Source of the DNA: Streptomyces sp. IMTB 2501
Lineage (GTDB): Bacteria; Actinomycetota; Actinomycetes; Streptomycetales; Streptomycetaceae
NCBI RefSeq assembly: GCF_001953885.1
Contig: NZ_MQUS01000005.1
Span: forward strand, 1 to 64,000
Reading direction: 5' to 3'
Length of the DNA: 64,000 bases
Shown: positions 8,697-16,964 of the stretch, one piece after another
Numbering within the stretch: the first letter of the stretch is position 1
Layout of the letters: every line of letters begins with the position of its first letter
Notes under the pieces: model-generated
What the model saw: the letters and a program-made list of their open reading frames with translations, nothing else
Told to the model about the DNA's origin: nothing
The model's database searches: none
Translations under genes and position numbers: made by a program

Positions 8697-8718
8697 GACG
8701 TGCGATGCGGCGGTGCGG

Positions 8719-10026
8719 TCAGCCGGTGAAGGCCGATGTGCCGTCCGGGGTACCCCATCCGGTCGGGCCGTCGTAGCCCGATCGGGCGGTGCACAGATAG
8801 CTGGGCGAGCAGGTGCCGTTGTTGCCGCTGGTGACGTCGTTCAGTGCGGAGGTGCCGGCCGCGGTGTAGGGGAACCTGGCCGGGTAGCTGCCGCTCGACG
8901 GGGTGCCGGCCAGGGCGTAGACGCCGGCGATGATGGGCGAGCTGGCGCTGGTGCCGCCGAAGGTGTACCAGCCGGCCGTCACTCCGTAGGAGTCGTAGAC
9001 GGAGACGCCGGTCGCCGGGTCGGCGACTGCCGAGACGTCCGAGATCGTGCGCTTGCCGCAGCCCGTGTCGGTCTGCCAGGCCGGCTTGGCGTCGTACGCC
9101 GAGCAGCCTGAGCCGGTGCCCTCCGTGCTGCTCGTCTTCCAGACCGACTCCGTCCAGCCGCGGGAGGAGGACGACTTCGACAGGGCCGTGCCGCCCACCG
9201 CCGTCACGTACTTCGAGGCGGCCGGGTACTCGGCGCCGTAGCCCCCGTCGCCGGCGCTGACGGTGATGGCGACGCCCGGGTGGTTGAAGTAGGAGGAGTC
9301 GTACGACGTGTCCGAGGACGATTCGGAGCCGCCGTAGCTGTTCGACACGTACTTGGCGCCCAGCTTGACGGCCTCGTTCACCGCGGTGCCCAGGTTGGCC
9401 GTCGTCGCGGACTTGGCCTCGACGAGCAGGATGTTGCAGTTCGGGCAGGTCGCGGAAGCCATGTCGAGGTCGAGGGACTCCTCCTCGGCCCAGCCGCTGT
9501 CGGCGGAGGGCAGGGAGGTGGAGGAGCCGGTCTGGGAGACCTTGGTGAAGCAGCCGTTGGACGTCGTGCAGGCGGAGAGACCGTAGTAGGAGCGGTACTT
9601 CGCGAGGTCGGCCGCCGCGTTCGGGTCGTCGTACGCGTCGACGATGGCGATGGTCTCTCCGGAGCCGTTGGAGGAGGCGGCGGAGGTCAGGCCGTAGGCC
9701 GACTGGAGGTCGGAGGGGCCGTAGCCGGAGGGGGAGGTGGCGTCGGCGGCCTTGGGGGTGATGCCGGTCCTCGCGGCCTGCTGCTTCTGGAAGGCGGTGA
9801 GGCCGCCGGTCACCCGGAAGGAGTCGCAGGCGAGTTCGCCGTGGTGCTTGGGGGTGGCACAGGGGGTCGCGGTCCAGGTGGCCTTCGCCGTGGGGGTGGC
9901 CGTGTCCGCGTGGGCGGCGGTGCCGAGGCCGGAGAGGGCGAGTGCGGCGGTGGCCACGAAGGCGGCGGTGAGGCGGCGCCGGTGGCCGGGTGCGGCCGTG
10001 GATCTGACGGGGTGAGTCGTACGCAT
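8719..10026 (-). CDS. Secreted sedolisin-like (S53) peptidase, copy 1
   Basis: 435 residues with a signal peptide (RRRLTAAFVATAALALSGLG, cleavage after AHA at 40). Sedolisin catalytic features: EESLDLD (candidate Glu182 and Asp186), oxyanion Asp in TVSAGD (260) and nucleophile Ser in GGTSASSP. The catalytic domain begins at YGPSDLQSAYGL (about 102), so the pro-region (41-100) is short compared with the roughly 180-residue propeptide of classical kumamolisins. Four or more Cys, including CPNC, suggest disulfides in the secreted enzyme. The neighbouring gene at 10329-11696 is a close paralogue; both share an upstream element. Predicted acid/serine-carboxyl endopeptidase; substrate unknown. Confidence 0.88.
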   Translation of the reverse strand: MRTTHPVRSTAAPGHRRRLTAAFVATAALALSGLGTAAHADTATPTAKATWTATPCATPKHHGELACDSFRVTGGLTAFQKQQAARTGITPKAADATSPSGYGPSDLQSAYGLTSAASSNGSGETIAIVDAYDDPNAAADLAKYRSYYGLSACTTSNGCFTKVSQTGSSTSLPSADSGWAEEESLDLDMASATCPNCNILLVEAKSATTANLGTAVNEAVKLGAKYVSNSYGGSESSSDTSYDSSYFNHPGVAITVSAGDGGYGAEYPAASKYVTAVGGTALSKSSSSRGWTESVWKTSSTEGTGSGCSAYDAKPAWQTDTGCGKRTISDVSAVADPATGVSVYDSYGVTAGWYTFGGTSASSPIIAGVYALAGTPSSGSYPARFPYTAAGTSALNDVTSGNNGTCSPSYLCTARSGYDGPTGWGTPDGTSAFTG

Positions 10027-10102
10027 GTGCAGCTCCTGGTTTCCGGGTGGGGGTGGGAACAGGGCTGTGCGGGTGCGTGCGGCGGTACGACGAAGACTGT
10101 GA

Positions 10103-10162
10103 CTTGTTGAGTACGCGACAACCAGGGGATGACTGGAATCCTGGCGTCCGCCTTACCGAAGC
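10103..10162. promoter_or_regulatory. Conserved element upstream of protease copy 1
   Basis: A 60-bp stretch 77-136 bp upstream of the start at 10026 is conserved with 11791-11850. It begins with the identical 20-mer CTTGTTGAGTACGCGACAAC (10103-10122), containing the imperfect dyad TTGTTG...CGACAA, followed by GGAATCCTG and TTACCGAA at nearly the same spacing. Probably the shared promoter/operator of the pair. The intergenic stretch 10027-10328 otherwise holds only this element and the terminator near 10216. Confidence 0.72.
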
Positions 10163-10215
10163 ATTCCGCTCACTTGGCGCAACTCATAGCTGTCTCAAGG
10201 GAGGTGGACAGGGAA

Positions 10216-10246
10216 AACGGGCCGCGGCCGGCTGCCGTGGCCCGTC
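10216..10246 (-). terminator. Hairpin downstream of protease copy 2
   Basis: ACGGGCCGCGG (10217-10227) pairs with CCGTGGCCCGT (10235-10245) with one G-U pair, flanked by AAAA on the left, which reads UUUU in the minus-strand transcript. It lies about 85 bp past the stop at 10329. Confidence 0.65.
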
Positions 10247-10328
10247 TTCCTTCCGTGCCGCCAAGGGGACCCCACGTCCCCCTCGCCTGGCGGCTCCCCG
10301 TGACCCGACGGGGTGGATCAGGCGGTGC

Positions 10329-11696
10329 TCAGCTCGCGCCGAAGGCGCTCGTGCCCTGCGGGGTGCCCCAGCCGGTCGGGCCGTCGTAGCCGGGCCCGGC
10401 GGTGCAGAAGTACGACGTGGAGCAGCTGCCGTTGCTGCCGCTGGTGACGTCGTTCAGGGCGGAGGTGCCGGCCGCGTTGTACGGGTACTGGGCCGGGTAG
10501 TCGCTGCTGCCCGGGGTGCCGGCGAGGGCGTAGACCGAGGCGATGATCGGCGAGGAGGCGCTGGTGCCGCCGTAGGTGTTCCAGCCCGTGCCGTCGGAGC
10601 CGTAGGAGTCGTAGACCGAGACGCCGGTGGCCGGGTCGGCGACCGCCGACACATCGGCGATCATGCGCTTGGAGCAGCCGCTGTCGGTCTGCCAGCTGGG
10701 CTTGGCGTCGTTGGCGGAGCAGCCGGAGCCGGTGCCCTCGGTGCTGGAGGTGTGCCAGACGCTCTCGGTCCAGCCGCGGCTGTTGGAGGAGGTCTTGAGG
10801 GCGGTGCCGCCGACGGCGGTGACGTACTTCGAGGCGGCCGGGTACTCGGCGCCGTAGGCGCTGTCGCCCGCGCTGGCGGTGATGGCGACGCCCGGGTGGT
10901 TGTAGTACCTGGAGTCGTACGTCGTGTCGGAGGAGGACTCTGCGCCGCCGTAGCTGTTGGAGACGAACTTGGCGCCCAGCTTGACGGCCTCGTTCACCGC
11001 GGTGCCCAGGTTGGCCGTCGTCGCGGACTTGGCCTCGACGAGCAGGATGTTGCAGTTCGGGCAGGTCGCGCTGACCATGTCGAGGTCGAGGGACTCCTCA
11101 CCGGCCCAGCCGCTGTCGGCCGAGGGCAGGGAGGTCGTGGAGCCGGTCTGGGAGACCTTGGTGAAGCAGCCGCTGTCGCTGGTGCAGGCCGGGAGGCCGT
11201 ACTGCGAGCGGTAGGTCGCGAGGTCGGCCTCGGCGTTCGGGTCGTCGTAGGCGTCGACGATGGCGACGGTCTCGCCGGAGCCGTTGGAGGAGGCTGCGGA
11301 GGTCAGGCCGTAGGCCGACTGGATGTCCGAGGGGCCGTAGCCGGTGGGGGAGTCGGACGCGGCGTTCGGCTTGACCGTCCTGGGCGCGATGCCCTTGAGT
11401 GCGGCCTGCTTCTCCATGAAGGCGGTGGTGCCGCCGGTGACGCGCAGCGCGTCGCAGGCGGCGTAGCCCTTCTTCGGGGTGGCGCCGCATGCCTTCTCAT
11501 AGTGCACGTGGGCCTTGGCGACCTGGGCGGCCACGGCCTGGGCGCTCACCTTGTGGCTCGTGGCGGCGGTGTCCGCGCTTGCGTGTGCGGCGGTGCCGAG
11601 TCCGGCGACGACGAGCGCGGCGGCGCCGAAGGCGGCCGAACCGATCCGGGCCCGTCTACCGCGTATGTGGGGGGAGTTGGGGTTGGTCGTACGCAA
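10329..11696 (-). CDS. Secreted sedolisin-like (S53) peptidase, copy 2
   Basis: 455 residues; paralogue of the adjacent downstream protease, nearly identical over long stretches of the catalytic domain (for example SATCPNCNILLVEAKSAT in both). Signal peptide with hydrophobic core IGSAAFGAAALVVAGLGTAA, then a pro-region about 20 residues longer than in copy 1. Catalytic motifs: EESLDLD, TASAGD and GGTSASSP. A clear tandem duplication; the higher similarity of the catalytic domains compared with the pro-regions is expected if the pro-region is free to diverge. Secreted endopeptidase, likely co-regulated with copy 1 through the conserved 60-bp upstream element. Confidence 0.88.
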   Translation of the reverse strand: MRTTNPNSPHIRGRRARIGSAAFGAAALVVAGLGTAAHASADTAATSHKVSAQAVAAQVAKAHVHYEKACGATPKKGYAACDALRVTGGTTAFMEKQAALKGIAPRTVKPNAASDSPTGYGPSDIQSAYGLTSAASSNGSGETVAIVDAYDDPNAEADLATYRSQYGLPACTSDSGCFTKVSQTGSTTSLPSADSGWAGEESLDLDMVSATCPNCNILLVEAKSATTANLGTAVNEAVKLGAKFVSNSYGGAESSSDTTYDSRYYNHPGVAITASAGDSAYGAEYPAASKYVTAVGGTALKTSSNSRGWTESVWHTSSTEGTGSGCSANDAKPSWQTDSGCSKRMIADVSAVADPATGVSVYDSYGSDGTGWNTYGGTSASSPIIASVYALAGTPGSSDYPAQYPYNAAGTSALNDVTSGSNGSCSTSYFCTAGPGYDGPTGWGTPQGTSAFGAS

Positions 11697-11790
11697 CGTA
11701 CAGCCTCCTGGAAGTGGTGGACAGAGGCCTGCGGGTGTGGGGTTCCACCGATGGGTGACCGGTGGGGGCGGCGGCCCGCGACGACCATCG

Positions 11791-11850
11791 CTTGTTGAGT
11801 ACGCGACAACAAGAGGCTTGGGGAATCCTGACTGCCGCGTTACCGAAGGC
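11791..11850. promoter_or_regulatory. Conserved element upstream of protease copy 2
   Basis: Counterpart of 10103-10162: identical CTTGTTGAGTACGCGACAAC (11791-11810), then GGAATCCTG and TTACCGAA. It lies 95-154 bp upstream of the start at 11696. Conservation inside otherwise diverged intergenic DNA implies function, probably promoter plus operator. Confidence 0.72.
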
Positions 11851-11970
11851 GGTTGGCGGCTTACTGATCAATGGCTGTGTGCTGGCTCTGTGCTGGTTGC
11901 CGCTTGACCCTGCGCACAGTCTGGGCACAGCGTGCGGCTACGCGCGTAACTGCTCCGCGACCGACGCGTG

Positions 11971-12603
11971 TTACCGCGGCCGGATTCCGTTCAGCAGCAG
12001 GTGGACGTGTTCGTCCAGGCCGTTCATGCCCTCATCGGCGGGGAGTGCGCCGCCGGCGATCAGGGTGGCGAGGCCGTGCAGGCTCGCGGCAGCGATCATG
12101 GTGATCCGCTCGGGGTCGCCCGCGATGATCTCCCCCTGCTCCTGGGCGTCCGCGATCATCCGCGTGATGGAGCCGAGGGAGTGGTCGACGGCCGCGGCCA
12201 GCTGCGCGGAGCCGGCAGAGCCTTCGGGGGCGTGCTTGCGCGCGAACATCAGCTCCAGCAGCTCGGGGTTCTCGACGGCGAAGCCGAGATAGGCGCGGGC
12301 GAGCGCGGCCAGCCGTCCCTCGAAGTCGAGGCCGGGGCCCTCGACGGCGGTGTCCAGGGCCCGGTTCAGGCGCTCGTACCCGTCCAGCGCGAGGGCGTCG
12401 ATCAGGGCCTGCTTGTCCTTGAAGTGCCGGCCCGGCGCGGCGTGGCTCACACCGGCGTCACGCGCCAGCTCGCGCAGGGAGAGGGCGCCGACCCCCTTGT
12501 CCCGCAGGGTGCGCTCGGCGCTCTTGAGCAGGGCGGCGCGCAGGTCTCCGTGGTGGTAGGGGCGATTCGAGGGCGAGGAGGACAGGCGCGGCATGGACAC
12601 CAT
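11971..12603 (-). CDS. TetR/AcrR family repressor
   Basis: 210 residues. The N-terminal TetR HTH is unmistakable (HHGDLRAALLKSAERTLR then LSLRELARDAGVSHAAPGRHFKDKQALIDA), with a C-terminal TetR ligand/dimer domain (LARAYLGFAVENPELLELMF). It is divergent from the short-chain dehydrogenase at 12657 with only 53 bp between starts. A 17-bp dyad at 12614-12630 in that gap overlaps the -35 of the dehydrogenase, so this protein most likely represses both itself and the dehydrogenase, released by that enzyme's substrate or a related compound. Start ATG 12603; a second in-frame ATG at 12594 is possible. Confidence 0.9.
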   Translation of the reverse strand: MVSMPRLSSSPSNRPYHHGDLRAALLKSAERTLRDKGVGALSLRELARDAGVSHAAPGRHFKDKQALIDALALDGYERLNRALDTAVEGPGLDFEGRLAALARAYLGFAVENPELLELMFARKHAPEGSAGSAQLAAAVDHSLGSITRMIADAQEQGEIIAGDPERITMIAAASLHGLATLIAGGALPADEGMNGLDEHVHLLLNGIRPR

Positions 12604-12613
12604 CGTAACGGGA

Positions 12614-12630
12614 TGTTGTCGTTGACAGCA
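12614..12630. promoter_or_regulatory. Probable TetR operator
   Basis: TGTTGTC-GTT-GACAGCA: 7-bp arms with one mismatch, 11 bp from the tetR start and overlapping the -35 hexamer TTGACA (12622-12627) of the divergent gene. A partial direct repeat TTGTTGTCG follows at 12631. Confidence 0.7.
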
Positions 12631-12650
12631 TTGTTGTCGACGTCTACATT
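12622..12650 (+). promoter_or_regulatory. Sigma-HrdB-like promoter giving a leaderless mRNA
   Basis: TTGACA (12622-12627), a 17-bp spacer, then TACATT (12645-12650). A transcription start 6-7 nt after the -10 falls on the ATG at 12657, so the dehydrogenase mRNA should be leaderless; no Shine-Dalgarno is present. Confidence 0.75.
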
Positions 12651-12656
12651 CGGGGT

Positions 12657-13562
12657 ATGGCTGACACGAAATGGAATGTGACCGACCTCCCCGACTTCAC
12701 CGGCCGTACGGCCGTGATCACCGGCGCCAACAGCGGCCTCGGCCTCGTCACCGCCGAGGCGCTGGCCCGGGCCGGGGCGCATGTGGTGTTCGCCGTACGG
12801 GACCTGGCGCGCGGCGGGGCCGCGGCGGCGCGGGTGAGCGGCAGCACGGAGGTGCGCAGGCTGGACCTGGCGGACCTGGACTCGGTGCGGGAGTTCGCGG
12901 ACGCCTGGGACCGCCCGCTGGATCTGCTGATCAACAACGCGGGCGTGATGATGCTGCCGGAGCAGCGCACCAAGCAGGGCTTCGAGATGCAGTTCGGCAC
13001 GAACCACCTCGGGCACTTCGCGCTGACGAACCTGCTGCTGCCGTACCTCACGGACCGGGTGGTGACGGTGTCCTCCGGCGCCCACCGCTTCGGCGACCAG
13101 GCGATCCACTTCTCGGACGTGAACCTGCGCGGCCGCTACACCCCGACCCGCGCCTATGCCCAGTCCAAGCTGGCGAACCTCCTCTTCACGCTGGAGCTCC
13201 AGCGCCGCCTCACCGAGGCCGGCTCCCCGGTCCGGGCCCTGGCCGCCCACCCCGGCTGGGCCGCCACGAACCTCCAGAGCCACCACGGGAATCCTCTGAT
13301 GAGGGGCGCCATGGCGGTCGGCAACAAGCTGTTCGCCCAGAGCGACAGGGCCGGCGCCCTGCCCACTCTCTACGCCGCGAGCCGGGACCTGCCCGGAGCG
13401 GCCTACGTCGGCCCCGACGGCCTGGGCGAGTGGCGCGGCGCTCCCACGCTGGTCAGCCGCAGCGCGGCGGCCAGCGACCCGGATGCGGCCCGCCGGCTGT
13501 GGACGCTGTCGGAGGAGATGACCGGGGTGGAGTGGGGGCTGAAGCCGGTCAGCCGACCGTGA
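12657..13562 (+). CDS. Short-chain dehydrogenase/reductase
   Basis: 301-residue SDR of the retinol-dehydrogenase/WW-oxidoreductase-like type. NAD(P)-binding TGANSGLG (about 23-30), NNAGVM (about 97-102), catalytic Ser in VSSGAH and the YAQSK active-site Tyr/Lys (about 166-170) are all present. An Arg after the second beta strand (AVRDLARG) suggests NADP(H) preference. Substrate unknown. Controlled by the divergent TetR repressor. No ribosome-binding site precedes the ATG, in keeping with the leaderless promoter. Confidence 0.92.
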   Translation: MADTKWNVTDLPDFTGRTAVITGANSGLGLVTAEALARAGAHVVFAVRDLARGGAAAARVSGSTEVRRLDLADLDSVREFADAWDRPLDLLINNAGVMMLPEQRTKQGFEMQFGTNHLGHFALTNLLLPYLTDRVVTVSSGAHRFGDQAIHFSDVNLRGRYTPTRAYAQSKLANLLFTLELQRRLTEAGSPVRALAAHPGWAATNLQSHHGNPLMRGAMAVGNKLFAQSDRAGALPTLYAASRDLPGAAYVGPDGLGEWRGAPTLVSRSAAASDPDAARRLWTLSEEMTGVEWGLKPVSRP

Positions 13563-13582
13563 TGTGCTGGTCGGGTCGCCCT

Positions 13583-14002
13583 TCACCTCTCCCAGAAGCG
13601 AGCCGGCGTGCCCAGCTTGTACGGCTGCGGGCTCACACTCACGTCCCCGGAGAACGGACGGTCAAGCACGATGACCAGAAGCAGACAGATCGCGATCAGC
13701 GCGGCCACCGACGCGACGAAGAGCGACTGAACGACCCGGTGCCGGATGCTGTACAGGAAGGTCAACGGGATGATCACCCGTGTGCCGCCGTAGGCCAGAA
13801 TCTGCAGCAGCAACGGTAGATGCTCGTCAGCCTTGTCCAGCCGGTCCCGGCGTTGCCCGGCCACATCGTTCAGCGGGGTGACCACCTCCCGATAAAACGT
13901 CTTCTGCGCCTCGGTGGAGGGCTCATACACCTGAACCACCGTGAAGAAGTTGCCGATCCGGGCCTGGGAGGCGCTGTACTGCGCACGTCCCAACCTGGGC
14001 AA
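13583..14002 (-). pseudogene. N-terminally truncated bestrophin-like (DUF4239) membrane protein
   Basis: The 139 readable residues look like the C-terminal half of a DUF4239/bestrophin-like protein: a linker with RRDRLDKADEHLPLLLQILA, membrane segments about 68-85 and 91-113, then LDRPFSGDVSVSPQPY, the usual family end. Family members are about 250 residues and begin with an additional TM region. No continuation of that region is readable upstream of 14002 in any minus frame, so this is most simply a 5'-truncated remnant. A short functional protein from this frame cannot be excluded. It is convergent with the SDR gene, 20 bp away. Confidence 0.55.
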
Positions 14003-14346
14003 CCCGGGACTCGTACGGTCACGGTGGTCGGCGACACAGGGAAATCGTCACTCGCACAGACGAGCTAGTTACGTGGAGTGGTCGAACTCGCCTACCTGTA
14101 CGCCGAGCACGACCTCTCCTCGTGGGCGGATTGTCAGATCTGTAACGTAACGCGATCATCCGTGTTCGTAGTGCAAATGGAGGTGACGCGGGGGCAAGAC
14201 GGGAGGGTGCCCAGTACGGTGGGTGACGTCGCCCTCGGCGGCATGCCTCTGGACGGTCAAGCTCGGCTGCCGTAGGGAGGTTTCACAGGAAAATCTCAGT
14301 GAAGTCGGAGCGGGTTTCTCACTTTCGTGGGACAGAGTGGGGACTG
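14003..14346. other. Intergenic region without a recognisable gene
   Basis: About 340 bp. Small frames (for example plus 14078-14275) have no recognisable similarity. TCAGATCTGTAACGTAACG near 14137-14155 is relatively AT-rich and may belong to the protease promoter. GGAGG at 14276-14280 precedes a possible GTG start (14299) of the protease. Confidence 0.4.
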
Positions 14347-15117
14347 ATGGAGCGCATCTCACGCATCTCGGTCACCTCGCGTCCCGCGTTGCTCGGCGCT
14401 GTGGTGATGCTCGCCCTGACGTCGGCGTCCGTGGCGACGGCCGATGACGGGCCGGGGCCCTTCGGGGTCACCGCCGACGTCGACGCCACGCGGCAGACGG
14501 CGCGGGTCGGCGCGCTGTTCGGCGCGGACCGGGCCGACAACCTGTCCGGCGGGCACTTCTGTACGGCCTCGGTCGTGCACAGCCCCCACGGCGACCTCAT
14601 CGTCACCGCCGCGCACTGTGTGAGCGACACCGGTACCGACCTGGTGTTCGTGCCGGGCTACCGGGACGGGAAGGCACCGTTCGGGGTGTGGAAGCTGGGG
14701 CAGCGCTATCTGCCCGACGGGTGGTCCAAGGACCAGGACGAGGACAGCGACCTGGCCTTCGCAACCGTCGACGACGTGGACGACAGGCCGATCGAGGACG
14801 TGGTGGGAGGCAACCGGTTCACGGTCGGCACGGCCACCGGCGCCACCGCCGTGACCGTCATCGGCTACCCCGACTCCCGCGAGAGCCCCATCAGGTGCAC
14901 CAACAAGGCGACCGTGCACAGCCGCACCCAGCAGCGCATCAACTGCCCCGCCTTCACCGCCGGCACCAGCGGCAGCCCCTGGATCAACGGCGACGGCCAG
15001 GTCGTCGGCGTCCTCGGCGGCCACGAGGAGGGCGGCTTGACGGACGACGTGTCGTACAGCGTGGCCCTGGGGAGCGAGGCGGCGGGGCTGTACAAGAACG
15101 CGACCGCCGAACCCTGA
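14347..15117 (+). CDS. Secreted trypsin-like (S1) serine protease
   Basis: 256 residues. Signal peptide with core ALLGAVVMLALTSASVATA, then a chymotrypsin-fold domain: catalytic His in VTAAHC, Asp in DEDSDLAF and Ser in TAGTSGSPW. Two Cys pairs (HFCTAS/AAHC and RCTN/INCPAF) suit secreted bacterial S1 enzymes such as glutamyl endopeptidase-like proteases. ATG 14347 is chosen because it places the signal peptide at the N-terminus and is preceded by GGGG; an in-frame GTG at 14299 preceded by AGGA is an alternative. It precedes the kinase gene by 78 bp. Confidence 0.88.
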   Translation: MERISRISVTSRPALLGAVVMLALTSASVATADDGPGPFGVTADVDATRQTARVGALFGADRADNLSGGHFCTASVVHSPHGDLIVTAAHCVSDTGTDLVFVPGYRDGKAPFGVWKLGQRYLPDGWSKDQDEDSDLAFATVDDVDDRPIEDVVGGNRFTVGTATGATAVTVIGYPDSRESPIRCTNKATVHSRTQQRINCPAFTAGTSGSPWINGDGQVVGVLGGHEEGGLTDDVSYSVALGSEAAGLYKNATAEP

Positions 15118-15195
15118 CAGATCCCTGGGGCACCGTGGACCGCCAACCGGATCCCTGAGACATCCCGGACCGTCAACTGATCTTCATGGCAAGGT

Positions 15196-16908
15196 GTGTC
15201 CGTGGATGCGCTCAAACCCCAGGACCCGCCGTACATAGGCACGCACACGCTGCTCGCCCGGCTCGGGGCGGGTGGGATGGGACAGGTCTATCTCGGGCGG
15301 TCGCCCGGCGGGCGGCTCGTCGCCATCAAGGTGATCCGGGACGAGATCACCGACCACCCCGAGGCACTGGCCCGGTTCCGGCGCGAGGTGGAGACGGCGC
15401 GGGCGGTCCGGAGTGCCTACACGGCCAACCTCATTGACGCCTCCTTGGACAGCGCCCCCTACTGGCTGGCCACGGAGTACGTCACCGGCCCCACCCTCGC
15501 CCAGGCCATCGCCGAACGCGGTCCGCTGCCGGCCGAGACCTGCCGCGCCCTGTGCGCCGCGCTCGCCGAGGGCCTCGCCGCTGTCCACGCACATGGTGTC
15601 ACCCACCGGGACCTCAAGCCGCAGAACGTCATCCTCGCCGCCCAGGGGCCGCAGCTCATCGACTTCGGCATCGCCCGCGGCGTCGGTCAGACCGCCCTCA
15701 CCGACGCCGGGTTCGCGCCCGGCACGCCCGGCTTCACCGCCCCCGAGGTGCTGCTGCGCAACGAGGTCGGTCCCCCGGCCGACGTGTTCGCCCTCGGCGC
15801 CACCCTCGCCTACGCGGCGACCGGCCGGGCGCCCTTCGGCGCCGGCGACCCCAACGGGGTCAGCTACCGCGCCGTCCACGAGCCCGTCGACCTGGCCGGC
15901 GTCGCACCGGAGTTGGCCACCCTGATCGAGGCATGCGTGGCCAAGGAGGCCGCCGCCCGGCCGGGGCTCGCCGAGGTGATCGCACGGTGCGGGGTGCGCA
16001 CCGCGCTCGTGGCGGACCCGGTCTACGCGGGCCTCGCCACACCGGGCGAGGCCGCGGCGCAGACCCCGACGATGCCGCTGCGTCAGCCGGTGGCGCCGCC
16101 GGTGGCTCCGCCGGCGGGGCCGCACGATCTGCCGACGGCGGGGCCGGCACCGTACGGCCCGCAGGGTTCCCCGCCCGGTTACACGCTCACCCGGATGTCC
16201 CAGCCGGGCCGCCGACCGGGCAAGCGGTGGCTGGCGGCCGTGGCGGTGGGGCTCGTGGTGGGCGTCGGCACGGCCACGGCCGTGGTGCTCGCACAGCAGG
16301 GTGACGGCAAGGACGGCGCGGCAGGCCGGGCTTCCGCGAGCGGACGGGGCACGGCGTCCAAGGGGGCCGCCGGCAAGGGCGGCGCGCCCGCCTACGCGGA
16401 GATGAAGATCGACCGGACGCTGTTCGACTCGGCCACCGGCCAGTGTCAGCTGCCGCCCGAGGAACGCCCCTCCGACGGTTTCATGATGGTGATCGAGGAC
16501 CCCGACAACCCGGACAAGAACGGCCGGGTCCTCACACTCGACCACCGCGTGCGGATCGGATTCCGGGACAAGTACCCTCCGGCGTCGAAGGCGCCGTACT
16601 ACGTGACGGTGAGCGTCAAACCGCCGAACGACATCGACCCCGACACCGGCAAGCCCGTCGACGGAATGCGGATCACCAGCGCGACGTCGGGCTACACCAG
16701 CACACCGCTCGATCTCTACGGCGGTGCCGACCGGGGCGACTGGAAGTACGTCACCTACCCGGACGACTTCCGGCAATGGGTGAAGGGCAAGGCCTACCCC
16801 GCCATTCCGCTCACCAACGACCCGGGCGACTGGACCGTGGAGTGGCACCACATCCGTACGCCCGGCGACTACAGCAGCGTCATGTGCGCGGGCTTCGCTG
16901 TGAAATGA
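15196..16908 (+). CDS. Membrane-anchored Ser/Thr protein kinase (PknB-like)
   Basis: 570 residues, GTG start. The Hanks kinase domain (about 14-270) has the Gly-rich loop LGAGGMGQVYLG, Lys in AIKVI, catalytic loop HRDLKPQN, IDFGIA in place of DFG and the APE motif APEVL. A Pro-rich juxtamembrane linker precedes one TM helix (about 348-368). The extracytoplasmic part (about 370-570) has no PASTA repeats; it is a unique domain with many Asp/Pro and two Cys. Predicted to sense something outside the cell and phosphorylate cytoplasmic targets. It lies upstream of the cell-wall hydrolase gene (57 bp), so a cell-envelope role is plausible. Confidence 0.9.
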   Translation: MSVDALKPQDPPYIGTHTLLARLGAGGMGQVYLGRSPGGRLVAIKVIRDEITDHPEALARFRREVETARAVRSAYTANLIDASLDSAPYWLATEYVTGPTLAQAIAERGPLPAETCRALCAALAEGLAAVHAHGVTHRDLKPQNVILAAQGPQLIDFGIARGVGQTALTDAGFAPGTPGFTAPEVLLRNEVGPPADVFALGATLAYAATGRAPFGAGDPNGVSYRAVHEPVDLAGVAPELATLIEACVAKEAAARPGLAEVIARCGVRTALVADPVYAGLATPGEAAAQTPTMPLRQPVAPPVAPPAGPHDLPTAGPAPYGPQGSPPGYTLTRMSQPGRRPGKRWLAAVAVGLVVGVGTATAVVLAQQGDGKDGAAGRASASGRGTASKGAAGKGGAPAYAEMKIDRTLFDSATGQCQLPPEERPSDGFMMVIEDPDNPDKNGRVLTLDHRVRIGFRDKYPPASKAPYYVTVSVKPPNDIDPDTGKPVDGMRITSATSGYTSTPLDLYGGADRGDWKYVTYPDDFRQWVKGKAYPAIPLTNDPGDWTVEWHHIRTPGDYSSVMCAGFAVK

Positions 16909-16964
16909 CGCCACATCACGCCGAAAGGGCCTTGAACCGCGCTGGCATGGGGGAAAGTTGAACC

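Noticed and set aside
14078..14275. 66-residue frame in the gap before the S1 protease
   Set aside because: No homology recognised, and no convincing ribosome-binding site.
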